A DNA stretch of 6,088 bases, from positions 1 through 6,088 of the forward strand of contig DMLD01000159.1 of the NCBI GenBank assembly GCA_003453515.1, read 5' to 3'. The position numbers and the translations under genes were made by a program. This DNA is from Lachnospiraceae bacterium. GTDB lineage: Bacteria; Bacillota; Clostridia; Lachnospirales; Lachnospiraceae. Below, piece after piece: positions 5,947-6,088 of this stretch (the stretch's first letter is position 1; each line of letters opens with the position of its first letter). Under the pieces are notes generated by a model. That model did no database searches, had not been told where the DNA came from, and worked only from the letters and a program-made list of their open reading frames with translations.

Positions 5947-6088
5947 ATTCATGAGCGATGCGATAAGCCGGGTTCTGTCATTGGGTGATCATCTATCTAA
6001 TACCGCCGTTACCGACGATCTTTAGCAACCTACCCGGAGACACGACGGGCCGCCGTATGGTCTCCTGTTTGGCCTTGCTTCAGGTGGG
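5947..6088 (-). ncRNA. rnpB: RNase P RNA, A type, 3' portion (5' part beyond window)
   Basis: This is the catalytic RNA of RNase P, which cuts the 5' leader from tRNA precursors. The minus strand shows the conserved 3' core ACAGAACCCGGCTTAT (5978-5963), the 3' strand of the P4 active-site helix. Further upstream in the RNA are AGATAGATGA (5998-5989), CCGGGTAGGTTGCT (6037-6024) and GCAAGGCCAAACAGG (6078-6064), all closely matching the order and wording of E. coli-type RNase P RNA. A P18-like hairpin at 6017-6004 has a GTAA (GNRA) tetraloop. These A-type features fit Clostridia rather than Bacilli. The window begins inside the L15 region, so roughly the first two thirds, including P1-P4 5' strands and the specificity domain, are off the right edge. 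The 3' end near 5947 is estimated from the expected P1 strand (GCATCGCTCAT) and is uncertain by several bases. Confidence 0.96.

Overview
The window looks like ordinary chromosome from a clostridial Firmicute, most likely a Lachnospiraceae-type organism. Three things point there: an A-type RNase P RNA (Bacilli use the B type), strong AGGAGG-like ribosome binding sites, and an scpA-scpB pair next to clostridial-style housekeeping genes. This placement is inferred from gene content, not from a database comparison. Every recognisable gene is on the minus strand.

Read in the direction of transcription (right to left), the window opens with the 3' part of rnpB (about 6088-5947). Next comes an ~80-bp hairpin repeat (5941-5862), then a TATAAT box. 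After these follow six closely spaced genes: an M29-family aminopeptidase with an unusual ~200-residue N-terminal extension (5826-3727), purE (3705-3187), a membrane-anchored calcineurin-like phosphoesterase (3132-2296), scpA (2275-1523), scpB (1452-805) and a SanA/YdcF-family membrane protein (812-126). A second copy of the hairpin repeat (73-1) lies in the 3' untranslated region after the last gene and runs off the left edge. Gaps between the genes are 21, 54, 20 and 70 bp, and the last pair overlaps by 8 bp. No intrinsic terminator is visible between them, so they probably form one transcription unit.

The genes do not make one pathway. PurE acts in de novo purine synthesis. ScpA and ScpB are the kleisin and its partner in the SMC complex that organises the chromosome. 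The aminopeptidase handles peptide turnover. The phosphoesterase and the SanA-like protein are probably envelope-associated. This reads as a mixed housekeeping operon. I found no defence, mobile or secondary-metabolite system.

The least explained element is the pair of hairpin repeats at the two ends. Their 60-bp cores differ at only three positions. Two of these are a compensatory G-C to A-T change in one stem pair, and the third falls in a predicted one-base bulge. That suggests a dispersed element whose folded form is conserved, placed both times just 3' of a transcript.
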